Shown: piece by piece, positions 1 through 8,551 of the stretch | Numbering within the stretch: position 1 is the first letter of the stretch | How the letters are laid out: each line of letters opens with the position of its first letter | DNA from: Sipunculus nudus | Taxonomy: Eukaryota > Annelida > Sipuncula > Golfingiida > Sipunculidae | DNA length: 64,000 nucleotides | Direction of reading: 5' to 3' | NCBI GenBank assembly: GCA_026874595.1 | Contig: CM049306.1 | Coordinates: 81,124,142 to 81,188,141, forward strand | Notes under the pieces: model-generated | What the model was told of the DNA's origin: nothing | What the model saw: only the letters and a program-made list of their open reading frames with translations | Databases searched by the model: none | Program-made: the position numbers and the translations under genes

Positions 1-162
1 TTCATGCAAGTGTCTTTCGTAGTTTTCAGTACATTTACAAGAAGCAGAATTTATAAATTTACTAAAGCTTTATAAAGTCCAGTAAGGTTCAGAATATCCG
101 AAAAGATTCTCCTCAGGTCTGATAATGTATTTGATTGCTGGTTGTATAATATATTCCCGCAG

Positions 163-277
163 AACCTGACCAGCTGTTGTTTCATTGGCGATGCCTGCGT
201 TCCACACAGAAGTTTAAAACCAACCAACAGCTGCCTGCTCTGTGACGTCACCAAGGGAGATTCGCAATGGACAAAAG
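163..277 (+). CDS. Exon (partial gene): Cys-rich ectodomain motif of a single-pass membrane protein
   Basis: This is the first visible coding exon of a gene that continues in exons at 1031-1145 and 3065-3572. A good acceptor (TATTCCCGCAG) ends at 162 and a donor (AAAG|GTATAC) follows at 278. The 38 codons begin NLTSCCFIGDACVP, with an N-glycosylation sequon at residue 1 and cysteines at residues 5, 6, 12, 24 and 27, and end in DSQWTK. The spacing C-x-I-G-x-x-C-V...P-x-N-S-C-x-x-C-D...W-T is a small Cys-rich extracellular motif I recall from large invertebrate surface and secreted proteins; I cannot name the family precisely. The exon ends in phase 1, matching the next exon. The gene is cut off on the 5' side by the window, so the start codon, signal peptide and most of the ectodomain are not visible. 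The minus-strand frame over this stretch is treated as a shadow. Confidence 0.65.
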
Positions 278-421
278 GTATACATTTTTCAGCAGATATT
301 TAGTCTGTAAGCAACTTGTAGACCCTGGAATTTAAATACAGAAACTCATATATAAATATTCGAGTATCAACTTTGTATTATTATTTGCTATAGTGATCAG
401 GGTTCTTGTAAGGAACGCGGG

Positions 422-423
<2 letters not shown>

Positions 424-494
<71 letters not shown>
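424..494. repeat. (TA)n microsatellite
   Basis: This is an uninterrupted TA/AT alternation of about 70 bp inside intron 1. Comparable TA runs occur at about 1985-2030, 3670-3705, 3903-3951, 47101-47120 and 52628-52682. Confidence 0.95.
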
Positions 495-495
<1 letters not shown>

Positions 496-711
496 CTAAG
501 TTGGTTCCAGTGCTTGCAGTATAGTGCTCGATACAGCTAAGGTAGAGCAGATTAACCAAACGTCAAGCACGCTGGAGCATCGTGTTATTACTCCGAGGTT
601 CACGCCGTTGCCGGTATCGGCACCCGGGCGATCATCAGATAACTGACGCTTGTTGGGGACCCAGCTATAACTGTTATAAATAATAGTGATGAAATCATCA
701 CTGCAATACTA

Positions 712-717
712 CTTCTT

Positions 718-789
<72 letters not shown>

Positions 790-841
790 TATGTAATAAT
801 AATAATACATGTAATAATAATAATAATACATGTGGTAGTGG

Positions 842-880
<39 letters not shown>

Positions 881-1000
881 ATGCAATAATAATATTAACA
901 ATAATGATAATAATGATAATCACTTGCAGTATTAGTGTTTGTATTTTTATTGTTATTATTATTTTCATTATATTATTATTATATACTACTACTACTACAA
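712..1000. repeat. Compound trinucleotide microsatellite (ACT/AAT/GTG)
   Basis: Runs of CTA/ACT give way to AAT/TAA and short ATACATGT or GGTGGT interruptions, then ATT and ACT runs near 955-1000. The array lies in intron 1 and is probably length-polymorphic. Confidence 0.9.
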
Positions 1001-1030
1001 TTATTGCTGCAATGTACTGCTAATCCTTAG

Positions 1031-1145
1031 TGGGTGACTGCGGGGACGCGCTGCTGGGCTGGAGGATCGCTATCATAGTGATGGTGCTGACGTTATATTT
1101 CACAGTAGCTGCTCTGATGTGGGCCGCCAGGCACTGGGAAAAAAA
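1031..1145 (+). CDS. Exon: transmembrane segment of the same membrane-protein gene
   Basis: The acceptor TAATCCTTAG ends at 1030. The first two bases (TG) complete the phase-1 codon left by the upstream exon and give Val. The frame then reads GDCGDALLGWR, followed by about 21 hydrophobic residues (IAIIVMVLTLYF... to MWAA), then RHWEK. It ends in phase 2 at AAA|GTACGG (donor at 1146, G at +5). The hydrophobic stretch lies between an acidic, Cys-containing juxtamembrane part and basic residues, which is the charge pattern of a type I single-pass protein with its N terminus outside. A sixth cysteine (GDC) lies just before the membrane. A second possible donor four bases downstream (TACG|GTAATA, phase 1) would run into an early stop in the next exon, so the GTACGG donor is preferred. 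Confidence 0.68.
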
Positions 1146-1984
1146 GTACGGTAATATGTCGGCCATACACTAAAGTCTCTAATGAGCAGGGTGACAGGCT
1201 TGACGTTGTGTCCGGAGAATTAATAGTGAGCTTACTGTCTTACAGCCTTGCCCTGTATATTAGTATCACTACTCCCACTGTTTTCCATTTTTCTTGCTTT
1301 TATTACTTTTTTTTTAATTAATGCCAGTTTGACATTGTAATGACATCCAATATACGTTATGTAAGGTTCCAAACTTGTAGAATATTATTTATCACCTAAA
1401 TTATCATGATTCAATCAAACCTTGAATAAAAATATAAACATATAAATGTTATATGACCGTCATGACATACGTGAATAGTTTTTTTTATAAACTAGTGTCA
1501 GGAATATTGAATGTTACAATCATTGTCTGTTACATTTAAAAACTATTGCATCTTTATTTTTATGTTAGCCAGCCAAATGCCACTTGTATTAACTATTTTC
1601 CCCATACATCCCAACATTTTGGAAATCTATTATAACATGTGGTTTTTAGTTATATAAGCGCAGAGCCGTATAACGTTTCTATTAATTTCATAAATGAAAA
1701 CAAAGAAATTTTGTTTTCATTTCCCCTACACGTAATGTATTTAGATCTGTTTAATAGGGGATTTTTACTCTAATTAAAGAGAATAAGCATTAAACGTACT
1801 GTGTGCGATATTACTTTGAAACTTTCCATATGAAGCCAGACCATTTGATTTTAGGTATTACATATGTCAGACTTCAAACTTCGAGAGATACACTTTTTTA
1901 TGAGGTGTACACAAGATTCGTTAATGCCAGCTATTAACCTTCCTTTTATGTGGAATTTTTTTTAGAATTTATATATGCATGTTT

Positions 1985-2019
<35 letters not shown>

Positions 2020-3064
2020 ATCATATTATATATATACATAAATATATGACCCTGAAAGAACCCTATCTTAAAAGAACTGGTTCCAGGAAGAACCCTTCTG
2101 TTACATACAGAACCCTGAGGGTTCCTCAAAGAATCCCCGAGGAGAGTTCCAGAAAGAACCCTTACTATAGAGGGTTAAATCTGGAACCTCTCAGGTTTCC
2201 CCACTGGCTCCACTGTAGAGAACCTTTAAAGGTTCTACATGTAGCCCTTTTTTCTTAGAGTGTATTAATGGACTATAAGTAAGCCCTGTCAAGAAAAGGT
2301 ATTATTACACTCCTTGGCGGATGTATGACCTTGTTTATCTTCAAGCTGTTAGTAAACACGGTACACGCGCCCATGTTGACAAATAAAAAAAACTAAAACT
2401 GATTAATTGCATATGTGTGAAAGAGAAAAGGCCACCAGTTGTAAAACGTCCTATGCAAAACTGACTGACTGCGTCTGACTTGTCGCAAAATGTCCTTTTT
2501 GAATGCGGTTGGATTATTATTTTTGCCCCATATGTTATAAACACATATGGAAATAAACAAAGAAAAAGCCTGTTTGCTGCACGTGGGATCGGCATTATCA
2601 ATCATATTTTTAAGGGATTATGGTTAGTTAATTGACACCATATATACGAATAGGACACTTTTAAGTCCAACATCTCTTACTAGAACCCGTTCATTACAAC
2701 TTTAATCATAACTAATTTTATGTTTATTTTAGTTCACTTAAGTAAATGTCAATTTAATCTTTTACAGTGTTCTTTCTAATCATTTTTTTACAAGTGAGTT
2801 CTCTGTTTGAAAATCAATAAAATCATTTTTAAACGTTAAGTTATTTAATCACCGATTCAGAGCATATCATTTTAATCTCATGATAATATTCATATACCTT
2901 TTATGTTAGCTCATTTGTCATGCTCCTTTCTTGATTAATTTCATAGTTTAATATATAATGTTATCTGAAATTTAAGAATATCTACTCGATTACGTCTTAG
3001 TATTGTTTTAAGTTTGTATTAGCAAAATTTTATGATATACGAAACAAGTATTATTCTGTTTCAG
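1146..3064 (+). other. Intron 2 of the membrane-protein gene
   Basis: This intron of about 1.9 kb runs from GTACGG to a strong acceptor (TATTCTGTTTCAG, AG at 3063-3064). It is AT-rich and contains a TA microsatellite at about 1985-2030 and a foldback MITE at about 2047-2262. Nothing else recognisable was seen; open frames at 2341-2605 on the minus strand show no family signature. Confidence 0.55.
2047..2262. mobile_element. Foldback hAT-like MITE (AAGAACCCT / AGGGTTC family)
   Basis: The stretch is built from alternating inverted copies of AAGAACCCT and AGGGTTC(T) and ends in CCTTTTTTCTTAGAGTG, whose complement begins CACTCTAAGAAAAAAGG. Non-autonomous hAT-type repeats with AAGAACC/GGTTCTT blocks and such ends are common in animal genomes. 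The left end directly abuts a TA microsatellite and no clean matching terminus or 8-bp target duplication could be read, so it may be truncated. It lies inside intron 2. Confidence 0.5.
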
Positions 3065-3572
3065 TCTTTACTTTAAACGAAGAGCCATTGAAAAAGCTCT
3101 GGAACATACGTCAGAAGACTTGGATGCTTCCCACCCGATAGAATACAGCCATTCATTTTTATTACGCATATTCTTAGCCCCTTCACAACGTGCAAAGAGC
3201 CTTGATAGAAATCGAACAAACGCATGCGCAGGGCTGGCGGAAGTGATGTCATTGTCAGTGCTGCCCCTCCTTGGACAAACAACCAATGCTGCCAAGAACC
3301 AGAGCAGCTCAAACAAGCATACGTCACAATTTCGTTCTTTACCGAGAGTAAGCGCCACTGTAAATTGTGAAATTGAAAGTGAAAATGTTCCTGGGATTGC
3401 GAATTTTTCCTCAGCCTGTCGGAGTCCGTCGCACACTCATCCGGAGAAAAATACTGGACAGGCGAGAAAGGACTCCGGTGTCTGGACAATCTGTGGTAGT
3501 GATTCGTCTATCTCACACTCATCTCAACATGTATCCGGCGTGAAAAGTGAAAATGAAACCACTCGATTATAA
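3065..3572 (+). CDS. Last exon: cytoplasmic tail of the membrane protein, ending in a PDZ-ligand-like motif
   Basis: The exon starts after TTTCAG at 3064. Its first base completes the phase-2 codon (Asn), and the frame runs open for 168 codons to TAA at 3570-3572. It starts LYFKRRAIEKALEHTSEDLD, a basic stop-transfer sequence followed by a helix-like acidic stretch, and continues as a Ser/Thr/Asn-rich, probably disordered tail. The last residues are SENETTRL; T-x-L at the C terminus fits the class I PDZ ligand pattern and resembles the DTRL ending of CFTR. With the two upstream exons, about 245 residues of the protein are visible. Overlapping minus-strand frames of 122 and 138 codons lie in the same place, but they lack the splice-phase agreement. 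I could not assign an orthologue. Confidence 0.62.
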
Positions 3573-3660
3573 CACACATACATGACATAATGTAATACTC
3601 TCTATAGGTTACTTTTTTTAGATCGCAAAATCAGATCCCTCGAATATGAAAGAATATGAA

Positions 3661-3666
3661 AATAAA
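3661..3666 (+). promoter_or_regulatory. Polyadenylation signal AATAAA
   Basis: A canonical AATAAA lies 89 bp past the stop codon of the membrane-protein gene, in an AT-rich stretch just before a TA microsatellite. It is the most likely 3' end signal for that gene. Confidence 0.55.
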
Positions 3667-3667
3667 G

Positions 3668-3669
<2 letters not shown>

Positions 3670-3711
<42 letters not shown>

Positions 3712-3895
3712 GTATATGTATGCTAGTCCTTTATATTATTTATCATATAGACCTGGTACAATATGTTTCTTTGGTCATCAGTGTTAACGATATTTATTTA
3801 TTATACACTATCGGCATTGTTTCTTGTTTTGTTGATTGTGTATTACAACTCGTGTGCCTGTGACTGAATGTATAAATGAGCGATAATGAATATAT

Positions 3896-3951
<56 letters not shown>
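3670..3951. repeat. Two (TA)n microsatellites with spacer
   Basis: TA runs occupy about 3670-3705, continuing into TATATG triplets to 3720, and about 3903-3951. The spacer holds no recognisable gene. Confidence 0.9.
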
Positions 3952-3953
<2 letters not shown>

Positions 3954-4334
3954 GTAAAATATTTTTACAATAAAGTATTTATCATATTATTACAGGTATA
4001 TTTTCAGATTTTTTATTTTATTTGTGAGTTAAGATTTGTTGTTTGTGTATTACAACACATATCTGTGATTGTGAGTAATAGGTCCAAAATGCTGCGAATA
4101 TATGGGGAAAAATAAAAACAAAAATAACCGGCTTTAAAACTCCTGATACCAAGCACTGATGACTTTTAACTACGTTTTGTACACTCTGCTAACCATAATT
4201 TGTTATATTGTATAATTTTGAAACAGATCGACTTAAGATAATCATCGGTACACCAAAAGGCGGCCATCTGAGACACATCGACTGCATCTTAATTTAATTT
4301 GAGGATTTGGGCGTGGTTAGAAAAAAGCGTTATT

Positions 4335-4726
4335 CTATTCTATATTTTGTCCATAGACATCTTCTTGCCACACTAAACTCTTTTCATCGACAGATTCTCG
4401 CCTGGACGCTGTCCTCTTGAGTACTTTCATGTCGCATAATCCAACCCTGATAAGTTTATTTCTCACGAAACAGTGATCTTTATCAATTATTTTAGAAGGA
4501 AAATTTGTCTCCAGGATTCCAATTCTGTCCTTCCACATTTTGATGCGTGATAACTGATGAGGTTAATGGACCTCGCGTGACGTAAGGCACAAATGTTATG
4601 CACGACTTATTGGAGATGGCAGCCATGTATATGAATAACGTGAAAGATCAGTGTTATATCAGTAAGAGTTCGTGCAGCCGTGATGGACAAGCCCGCCAGT
4701 GGGGGAGACACGGTGGATTGATCCAT
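4335..4726 (-). CDS. Hypothetical two-exon gene candidate (about 101 aa)
   Basis: On the minus strand an ATG at 4726-4724 in a fair context (GTGACGATGG) opens 29 codons (MDQSTVSPPLAGL...) that reach a GT donor at 4639. An AG acceptor at 4555-4554 then opens, in the same phase (0), a 72-codon frame read as LSRIKMWKDRIGILETNF... and ending ...DVYGQNIE, with TAG at 4337-4335. The implied intron is only 86 bp and has a weak pyrimidine tract. The second exon has natural-looking composition (for example KRTASRRESVDEK, a possible basophilic kinase site). If the splice is wrong, the ATG at 4538 would still give a 67-aa frame. No domain was recognised, so this is a weak prediction. Confidence 0.25.
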
Positions 4727-4839
4727 CGTCACGATATCCTAATCATCTCAATATGGGCGATCTCCGCGGGTACCTCTGATATTTCAAATTTCTTTTTCTC
4801 ATTGCCACGCAGTAAACGCTCGGCATGAATACATTTACA

Positions 4840-6300
4840 AGCTGGCCATGTAGAATCTTTCGCCTCCTTCATGGCATGATCCAGTCTTGGCACTGTAGGG
4901 GCATCTAGCTAAAGATATCCCAATACACATTATATGGTCAAGTAAACACATTTGGCTGCCTTTATATAAAATTCTTTCTCATATATTTTGTATAAGCTGT
5001 GTCAATAGCAGAATACATTTCTTTCCAGCAAACAAAAAAAACCCATTGAGGGTGTGCGATTTATCAAAGAGCTGCAAAAACATCGTATGGTTATGATTCG
5101 TGTATGGTTATGATAAGTGTATGGTTATGATCAGTGTGTATGGTTATGAATGGTTTTTCCTTAATAAAGTATTTCTTTCTTTCTGTCAAATCCTCTGTCA
5201 GGATTTCATACCGTGTGGAGAGATCAGGGACAAAAAATCCCTACGTGAAAATACTATAAAAAAGCCAAGTATTCCGCCATCTTTTCATATTTAGTAAAGA
5301 ATAACACAGCATTCATTTGATTAAATCCTAAATACACTCCATGACATAAGCATTAGCGTATCGGTTAAATGCTCAGAAAGTTTGGTTGCATATATTAAAC
5401 CCAATTTTAAAGGTCCTATAGGTTTGAAATCTGTAGGTTTGTTTACAGACTTGTGGTTATACCTAACCTAGTTTTTCTAACAGGTTTTCTATCAAATATC
5501 TATACTACTGTACAACTCGATAACTTTAGATGCTTACTCATCGAGGTTACAAAAATCGGAGTCACAACTCCGGGAAGCTCTGCTGGCACTTGTATTTGAA
5601 CGGGAACTCGACATTTTACTGGCGCCCCCTACTGATAACAATGAAAATTAACAAATTCTGATTGAACAATATCATCATGAGGCTACATGTTTTATCATTG
5701 GTGAGGTTTTTCGTCATTGCTTCAGTGATTCGTTTGTGAAAAGTAACTAGGATGAATAATAATTGTAGGAATTCTCAGCGAAACAGCTTTGCTTATAAAT
5801 ATTATAACCAGTAACACATTTTGACTTCTTAAAAAAATGTCATCAAAAAGTGCTCTAACATACCAAAGTGAAAAGTATCAGATTAGGTGACAAAAACAGA
5901 GCATATATGATTGTAAGTGACACTGATAGTGTAAATCAACAGGGATAATTAGTATATACCCACATTACTTAGTGCTCATATTTTATTTCTTTCGATCTGT
6001 GCATTTTAAAAGCCGATTCATTTTGGTGACGCCAGAAGCCATTTATGTGTGGACTAGCTCTCTGTCTCACTTCGCAACCGGTGAAGGTTCACATGTTTAA
6101 TGATATTTAAAAATTTAACTCATTGATATACACATTTTTGTATTTTAATAAGATTAATATTCAATTCTGCATGTTTTATGTAGAATATCATAAAAAATCT
6201 ATTGATTGATTTTCTAAAATGTGTAACATATGTTTCCCCCATAGTTATAATTTCATGTAAAAAACCCACCACAAGTGTCCATTTTCAACTTAATATAAAA
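4840..6300. other. Intergenic AT-rich stretch
   Basis: No supported gene was seen. It contains four imperfect copies of a GTATGGTTATGAT-type 17-bp unit (about 5085-5152) and a CTCF-like core, GGCGCCCCCTACTGA, at 5621-5635 (complement AGTAGGGGGCGCC). The remainder shows no recognisable repeat family. Confidence 0.5.
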
Positions 6301-6598
6301 CAAGGGCACCGCAGAGCGGAGCATCCCCACGCATGGGAGCATAATGATATGGGGTGTATTACGCAAGTGTTAAAATGAGGAGGGGAGGTGTGTGAGCTTG
6401 AGCTTTGACGTCAAACTCAATAAGTTGTACGTGTATGGGCCGGTGAGGCATATGTGAAGGAGAAAGCTTAAGATTAAATGATTTGGCTTAAATTGGTCAA
6501 TAAGGTATATTGAGACGGATGGGAAGACAGACAGGAAGACGGATATAGGAGTAAGTATATCCGCTGTTGCTTATTTATTATGAGAGGATAATAACATA
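6301..6598 (+). mobile_element. Short hairpin-ended element with a single degenerate core unit
   Basis: The left end reads GGGCACCGCAGAGCGGAGCAT. The same end recurs at 6664 (GGGCACTGCAAAGTGGAGCAT). The middle (about 6400-6505) is one degraded copy of the 139-bp unit found at 6.7-8.5 kb. It is followed by a GAC-rich tract (GACGGATGGGAAGACAGACA) and a decayed TATCC...GGATA hairpin near 6558-6592. The same order (unit, GAC tract, hairpin) closes the larger element at 44.1-44.25 kb, so this appears to be a one-unit relative of that element. Confidence 0.55.
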
Positions 6599-6660
6599 TT
6601 GGGCTAGCAACTGAATTAACAAAAGAAGGGTTGGGTCCAGTTGAAAAAAAGCATGTGGCA

Positions 6661-8520
6661 CAGGGGCACTGCAAAGTGGAGCATGACGTAGCAGATGCTT
6701 AAAATGGGTCCACAAGCCTTTTTAAGAAGTGGATGCTGTGGCTGTGACCTTTGACCCCGGGACCTCAAATCAAAAAGGTTTCTTCATCTATGGGTGGTGA
6801 CCCATATGTACGAGATGAAAGGTTTCGGCAAACGGTTTGGCTTAAAATCGATCCACAAGCTTTTTCAAGAAGTGGGAGCTGTGGCCGTGACCTTTGACCC
6901 CGTGACCTCAAAATCGATAGGTTTCTTCATCCATGGGTGGGTAAGCCATATGAGTGAGATGAAAGGTTTACGTCAAAAGGTTTTGCTTAATTCGATCCAC
7001 AAGCTTTTTCAGGAAGTGGGTGCTGTGGCCGTGACCTTTGACCCCCGTGACCTAAAAATCGATAGGTTTCTTCATCCATGGGTGGGTAAGCCATATGAGT
7101 GAGATGAAAGGTTTACGTCAAAAGGTTTTGCTTCAAATGGGTCCACAAGCTTTTTCAGGAAGTTGGTGCTGTGGCCGTGACCTTTGACCCGTGACCTCAA
7201 AATCAATAGGTTTCTTCATCAATGGGTGGGTAAGCCATACGTGCAAGATGAAAGGTCTAGGTCAAATGGTTTTGCTTAAAATGGGTCCACAAGCTTTTAC
7301 AAGAAGTGGGTGCTGTTGTCGTGACCTTTGACCCCGTGACCACAAAATCGATAGGTTTCTTCATCAATGGGTGGGTAAGCCATATGTGTGAGATGAAAGG
7401 TTACGGTCAAACGGTTTTGCTTAAAATGGGTCTACAAGCGTTTTCAAGAAGTGGGTGCTGTGGCCGTGACCTTTAACCCGGGACCTTTGAATCGATAGGT
7501 TTCTTCTTCTATGGGTGGGTGAGCCATATTTGCACGATGAAAGGTTAAGGTCATACGGTTTTGCTAAAAATGGGTCCACAAGCTTTTTAGGAAAGTGGGT
7601 GCTGTGGCCGTGACCTTTGACCCCATGACCTCAAAATCGATAGGTTTTTTCATCCATTGGTGGGTAAGCCATATGTGCGAGATGAAAGGTTAAGGTCAAA
7701 TGGTTTTGCTTGAAATCGATCCACAAGCTTTTTCAAGAAGTGGGTGCTGTGGCCGTGACCTTTATCCCCGTGACCTCAAAATCGATAGGTTTCTTCATCC
7801 ATGGGTGGGTAAGCCACATGTGCGAGATGAAAGGTTTACGTCAAAAGGTTTTGCTTCAAATGGGTCCACAAGCTTTTTCAGGAAGTTGGTGCTGTGGCCG
7901 TGACCTTTGACCCGTGACCTCAAAATCAATAGGTTTCTTCATCAATGGGTGGGTAAGCCATACGTGCAAGATGAAAGGTCTAGGTCAAATGGTTTTGCTT
8001 AAAATGGGTCCACAAGCTTTTACAAGTGGGTGCTGTGGCCGTGACCTTTGACCCGGGACCTTTGAATCGATAGGTTTCTTCTTCTATGGGTGGGTGAGCC
8101 ATATGTGCACGATGAAAGGTTAAGGTCATACGGTTTTGCTAAAAATGGGTCCACAAGCTTTTTAGGAAAGTGGGTGCTGTGGCCGTGACCTTTGACCCCG
8201 TGACCTCAAAATCGATAGGTTTCTTCATCCATTGGTGGGTAAGCCATATGTGTGAGATGAAAGGTTAAGGTCAAATGGTTTTGCTTGAAATCGATCCACA
8301 AGCTTTTTCAAGAAGTGGGTGCTGTGGCCGTGACCTTTGACCCCGTGACCTCAAAATCGACAGGTTTCTTTATCCATTGGTGGGTAAGCCATATGTGCGA
8401 GATGAAAGGTTAAGGTCAAATGGTTTTGCTTGAAATCGATCCACAAGCTTTTTCAAGAAGTGGGTGCTATGGCCGTGACCTTTGACCCCGTGACCTCAAA
8501 ATAGATAGGTTTCTTCATCA
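6661..8520 (+). repeat. 139-bp minisatellite: tandem core of a hairpin-ended element
   Basis: About 13 head-to-tail copies of a ~139-bp unit are present (landmarks GTGGCCGTGACCTTTGACCC, ATCGATAGGTTTCTTCATC, GGGTGGGTAAGCCATATGTG, CCACAAGCTTTTTCA). The units are 85-98% alike by eye, and a few are shortened. The complement of each unit contains GGGGTCAAAGGTCA, a DR1-type nuclear-receptor site. The last unit breaks at about 8520 after TTCTTCATC, and the rest of a unit reappears at 44071. Short frames across the array are repeat artefacts. Confidence 0.85.
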
Positions 8521-8524
8521 ACGG

Positions 8525-8551
8525 GGAGATAGGCGGGGAACTGTCGGTTTT
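8525..8551 (+). repeat. Left inverted end of the large insertion
   Basis: The sequence GGAGATAGGCGGGGAACTG continues into TCGGTTTTC. The complement of GCGGGGAACTGTCGGTTTT (8533-8551) recurs perfectly at 44043-44061. The complement of GGAGATAGGCGGG(A)AACTG occurs at 25360-25378. It lies exactly where the 139-bp unit is interrupted. Confidence 0.6.

Larger units (their letters stand above)
278..1030 (+). other. Intron 1 of the membrane-protein gene, filled with microsatellites
   Basis: This is a GT-AG intron of 753 bp, entered in phase 1. It holds a long TA dinucleotide run (about 424-494) and a compound trinucleotide tract (about 715-1000) of ACT/AGT and AAT/ATT units. The acceptor is preceded by a plausible branch site (GCTAATCC) just upstream of TTAG at 1027-1030. 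The low-complexity frames rich in Ile, Val or Leu across 600-1000 come from the trinucleotide tract and are not proteins. Confidence 0.55.

Noticed and set aside
600-1023. Poly-Ile, poly-Val and poly-Leu frames
   Set aside because: Translations of a trinucleotide microsatellite inside an intron.
3068-3489. Two minus-strand frames of 122 and 138 codons opposite the last exon
   Set aside because: The plus-strand frame has a strong acceptor, matching phase, a sensible protein and a poly(A) signal; the minus frames have none.
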